8,036 nt of DNA from Chlamydiia bacterium (lineage in GTDB: Bacteria; Chlamydiota; Chlamydiia; Chlamydiales; FEN-1388), in NCBI GenBank assembly GCA_003170575.1, contig PMZB01000323.1, positions 1 to 8,036 of the forward strand, read 5' to 3'. Positions 5,665 through 8,036 of this stretch are shown here, in pieces. Every line of letters begins with the position of its first letter. Position 1 is the first letter of the stretch. The notes beneath the pieces are model-generated. The model was given only the letters and a program-made list of their open reading frames with translations, ran no database searches and was not told the origin of the DNA. The translations under genes were made by a program, and so were the position numbers.

Positions 5665-7968
5665 CTATTTTCTTACGCACGTCTCACACAGACTTCCCCC
5701 AAGAAACTCTGTTATCTGTATCTCCCAACTGTCCCCCTCTTTCCTGACGAATTTCATCATTTTGTCCGGTGGCTCTTTATACCACGTTACATGGAGTTCG
5801 TCGATTCTACCTTTTTCGTTTCGTCGGACTCGAATCAGCTGGAGCGGCATTTCCGTTGATTCCTCAATAAAAGAAAAATTGTCCTTTGAAGCCCCTCTGA
5901 AAGTAGCATGAAACCCTGTTGGCTCGTGATCACCATCGTATGTGCCACAAAGTTGAGAAAAAAGCTCTCGTGCCTCGGCAAGATCTCTCTGAGTTTCCTT
6001 TGTTTTCGCTGCCTCGAGAACACTCCCTGGAGGAATTTCGCACGCCTGAGCTTCGTTTACCTGTAGGTAACGAATCACACCATCTTTTCCTGAAAACAGC
6101 TCAATCTCTGCAGTCTTGTTATCGATAAAAATATATTCTTTCCCTTCATGAGGATATATTTTATAGGCAACACCGGCCCAGTAGAGAAAATTCTCTTTAG
6201 AGTAGGCCATAAGGCCTCGATCCCCCTGAAAAAACCTCTCAGCCTTTGGAACTACATTTTTTCCCTCTGAAAGAACAGCGTTTCGTGCTTCCTCCGCGGG
6301 AATTTGATATGGTTGAGACAAAGATGCCCTTTCCGGCTGAAGAACAGAAAGAGCCTCGTCATATAGCCTTCCAATGCATCTGCAAAATTTCTTATCATCT
6401 GGTGTTCCGAGGAAGTTATCCCACATGAACCTACCGATAGCTTCATCCTGCCGTGATGGATCTCTCATTCGCTCCCAACGAAAATTATGGTGGTATTCAT
6501 CAAGGGACCCTCCCTTTTGGATCGAAAGAGAAGCCTTTCTCTTATCAACTATGGTTCCTCCCACAGACCACGATGGCAGGTTGCGATTGTGGGATGTAAA
6601 AAGTGCATCCAGTTTTTCTTTAGGGACCAAAACATGGCCATCCAGCGTTCTGAGTTCAGGAGCCATCATCGCCTGAATAAACTTTATCTCATCAGAAGGA
6701 TGCATGAATAGATCACCAGCGCCATGCACTAAGTTGTCATTGCATGATATCTGTCCTTCTTCTTTCGCTAAAACTTCTCCTTTTCCAATGGCAAGAACTC
6801 GACCCTCATCTTTAACCGCCTTGCCAGGAGCATAAGTGGCCTCATGTATGTCAAGAGGTTGAAAAAGCTCCTTCTTAAGAATTTCCTCAAAGGTAAGAGG
6901 TGTTTCTCCTTCTTGGATAAAGATAGCGTCAATGATGTCGTGAATATAGACACCATCCATATATGCATCCTGTCGTTTCGGATTCGACACTGCCTTCTCA
7001 AATGCACGAAGAGTCATGTTCTTCAAACCTGGCGGTACTTGGTCTACAGCGATCCTTCGATTCCCCTTTTCCAAAAATGAACCAATGGTTCTTACAGCTA
7101 ACTTTTCATTGCTTTGGAGCAGCTCTTTCAAAGCCTTTTCTTTATATGCCTTTTCTATGACATAGGCCAAAAATTGCATCTGCAAATTGCTATAGGTACA
7201 AATACCGTCCCCTGGACGGGAAATAAACGGGATTTGAAGCTTAGAGGGTCTTCGAAGCAGGTCATCTTGAGAAAGAGCGCTTCTTTCATCCGGAGAGGCA
7301 TCGACACCTGCAACCGAATCGAAAGTCAATCCTGCGGTCATAGCTGAAAGCATTTCCACAGTAATCTCATTTGGGTCTACGGGCATTTCATTACAATCCC
7401 TTTGAAATTTATCCATGACTTCTTTGGGAAAATATCGTTTGATCGAGTCATCGAATCGAAGGTATTTCCTGTGTTCTAAAACTGCTGCCACAAGGCTTGT
7501 CATGACTTTTCCGGAAGACCCTATATTTGCAAGCGTATCTTCACCAACCTCTTTTCCCCCCTTTAAACCAGTTTTCCCAAAGTGAAACTCCAACGGTCCA
7601 ATCCTCTCTTCTACATTTTTGGGAAGAACAAGACGTGCATAGGCTGCACATCCTGTCGGCACGCAAGCCTTCAATTCGTCTTTGGCTCGCTCAAAGAGCT
7701 TCTTTACCTCCAACCACTTTCTCTCTATTTCAGGTGCCAAAGGAAGAATAGTTCTGGTAGCCACTTGGGCTATCTCTGGAGCCCCTTTTGGAAATGGTGT
7801 AACATGCGCGAGTGCCGTTGATTGGTCAGTGAACGCTTTTTCCAAAATTTTGTGAGCGGCCATCTTGCATTTCTCATCTCCTAGACTTGTCGCTGGGGAG
7901 GAAGTCTGCTCCTGAGATGGTTGGGGAGAAGGGACAATTCCAGAATAATTTTTGTCTTCAACCGCCAT
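5665..7968 (-). CDS. Large serine hydrolase of the class C beta-lactamase/penicillin-binding-protein family, apparently not exported
   Basis: The 767-residue protein carries the three active-site elements of the family in order. These are S151-S-G-K154 (SxxK, in ANIGSSGKVMTSLV), Y259-S-N261 (YxN, in TYSNLQMQFLAYVIE), and K485-G-G487, a likely KTG-type third motif. VHGAGDLFMHPSDEIKF (414-430) matches the GAGGL..DLAKF element. Typical members have about 350-450 residues. Extra parts here are a Ser/Pro/Gln-rich N-terminus plus helical region (1-100), about 80 residues inserted between YSN and the next conserved strand (275-355), and a C-terminal region (530-767) that includes a beta-rich CGTYDGDHE module like those trailing other beta-lactamase-family hydrolases. 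No signal peptide or membrane helix is visible, unlike true periplasmic enzymes, so it may act in the cytoplasm or be secreted by a specialised system. The start is supported by AGGAG (7976-7980), 7 nt upstream. Substrate unknown; an esterase or peptidase role fits better than antibiotic resistance. Confidence 0.9.
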   Translation of the reverse strand: MAVEDKNYSGIVPSPQPSQEQTSSPATSLGDEKCKMAAHKILEKAFTDQSTALAHVTPFPKGAPEIAQVATRTILPLAPEIERKWLEVKKLFERAKDELKACVPTGCAAYARLVLPKNVEERIGPLEFHFGKTGLKGGKEVGEDTLANIGSSGKVMTSLVAAVLEHRKYLRFDDSIKRYFPKEVMDKFQRDCNEMPVDPNEITVEMLSAMTAGLTFDSVAGVDASPDERSALSQDDLLRRPSKLQIPFISRPGDGICTYSNLQMQFLAYVIEKAYKEKALKELLQSNEKLAVRTIGSFLEKGNRRIAVDQVPPGLKNMTLRAFEKAVSNPKRQDAYMDGVYIHDIIDAIFIQEGETPLTFEEILKKELFQPLDIHEATYAPGKAVKDEGRVLAIGKGEVLAKEEGQISCNDNLVHGAGDLFMHPSDEIKFIQAMMAPELRTLDGHVLVPKEKLDALFTSHNRNLPSWSVGGTIVDKRKASLSIQKGGSLDEYHHNFRWERMRDPSRQDEAIGRFMWDNFLGTPDDKKFCRCIGRLYDEALSVLQPERASLSQPYQIPAEEARNAVLSEGKNVVPKAERFFQGDRGLMAYSKENFLYWAGVAYKIYPHEGKEYIFIDNKTAEIELFSGKDGVIRYLQVNEAQACEIPPGSVLEAAKTKETQRDLAEARELFSQLCGTYDGDHEPTGFHATFRGASKDNFSFIEESTEMPLQLIRVRRNEKGRIDELHVTWYKEPPDKMMKFVRKEGDSWEIQITEFLGGSLCETCVRK

Positions 7969-7974
7969 AGAAAA

Positions 7975-7989
7975 TCTCCTTGCTCTCCT
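7975..7989 (-). promoter_or_regulatory. Tandem ribosome-binding sequences of the serine hydrolase
   Basis: On the minus strand AGGAGA occurs twice, at 7984-7989 and 7975-7980. The nearer copy leaves 6-7 nt to the ATG at 7968 and fixes the start; the other is too far to serve it directly. Confidence 0.6.
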
Positions 7990-8022
7990 GAGTAGAACAT
8001 ATACTGAAATTTGTTTCGGTAT

Positions 8023-8028
8023 ATAATA
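8023..8028 (-). promoter_or_regulatory. Possible -10 element for the serine hydrolase
   Basis: TATTAT on the minus strand matches the -10 consensus at 5 of 6 positions, about 55 nt before the start codon. Its -35 partner would lie beyond the window edge, so the call cannot be completed. The same AT-rich stretch reads TATAAT on the plus strand (8022-8027), without a visible -35. Confidence 0.25.
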
Positions 8029-8036
8029 AAAAGCTC

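Noticed and set aside
5919..7821. Several open frames on the plus strand opposite the serine hydrolase gene.
   Set aside because: They are short, low in conserved motifs, lack ribosome binding sites, and are explained by the strongly coding minus strand with its intact SxxK and YxN motifs.

Overview
The window reads as bacterial chromosome, moderately AT-rich and densely coded. It holds three housekeeping genes of clear family and three genes with no clear housekeeping family. The best guess for the organism is an intracellular or amoeba-associated bacterium, possibly of the Chlamydiota outside the Chlamydiaceae. The guess rests on two large proteins without export signals that look effector-like, and on a small two-helix membrane protein. 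It is an inference from style; no single sequence here proves the lineage.

Layout, left to right. Positions 1-1734 (+) hold the 3' part of a long unassigned gene, open at the left edge. It meets the asparaginyl-tRNA synthetase gene asnS (1758-3149, -) tail to tail. Upstream of asnS on the same strand is nfo, endonuclease IV (3204-4106, -), 54 bp away and probably co-transcribed. A 27-nt inverted repeat (4153-4179) separates nfo from a small two-helix membrane protein gene (4189-4581, -) with a very strong ribosome binding site. An intergenic region of 380 bp (4582-4961) follows, rich in inverted repeats. A nrdG-type radical SAM activase gene (4962-5654, +) ends 10 bp from the end of a 767-residue serine hydrolase gene (5665-7968, -) of the class C beta-lactamase/penicillin-binding-protein type.

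The most distinctive non-coding structure is a 171-bp imperfect palindrome (4770-4940). It has 48/49-nt outer arms at about 90% identity and further matching stems inside. It sits between a plausible sigma70-type promoter (4712-4739) and the ribosome binding site of nrdG, so it would form the 5' leader of the nrdG message. It could be a MITE-like insertion, a regulatory or RNase-processed leader, or both.

Functionally, asnS supplies Asn-tRNA for translation, nfo repairs abasic sites, and nrdG would activate an anaerobic ribonucleotide reductase whose catalytic gene is not in the window. The two large proteins and the small membrane protein show no pathway link to these. No tRNA, rRNA, CRISPR array, insertion sequence with transposase, or origin was seen.
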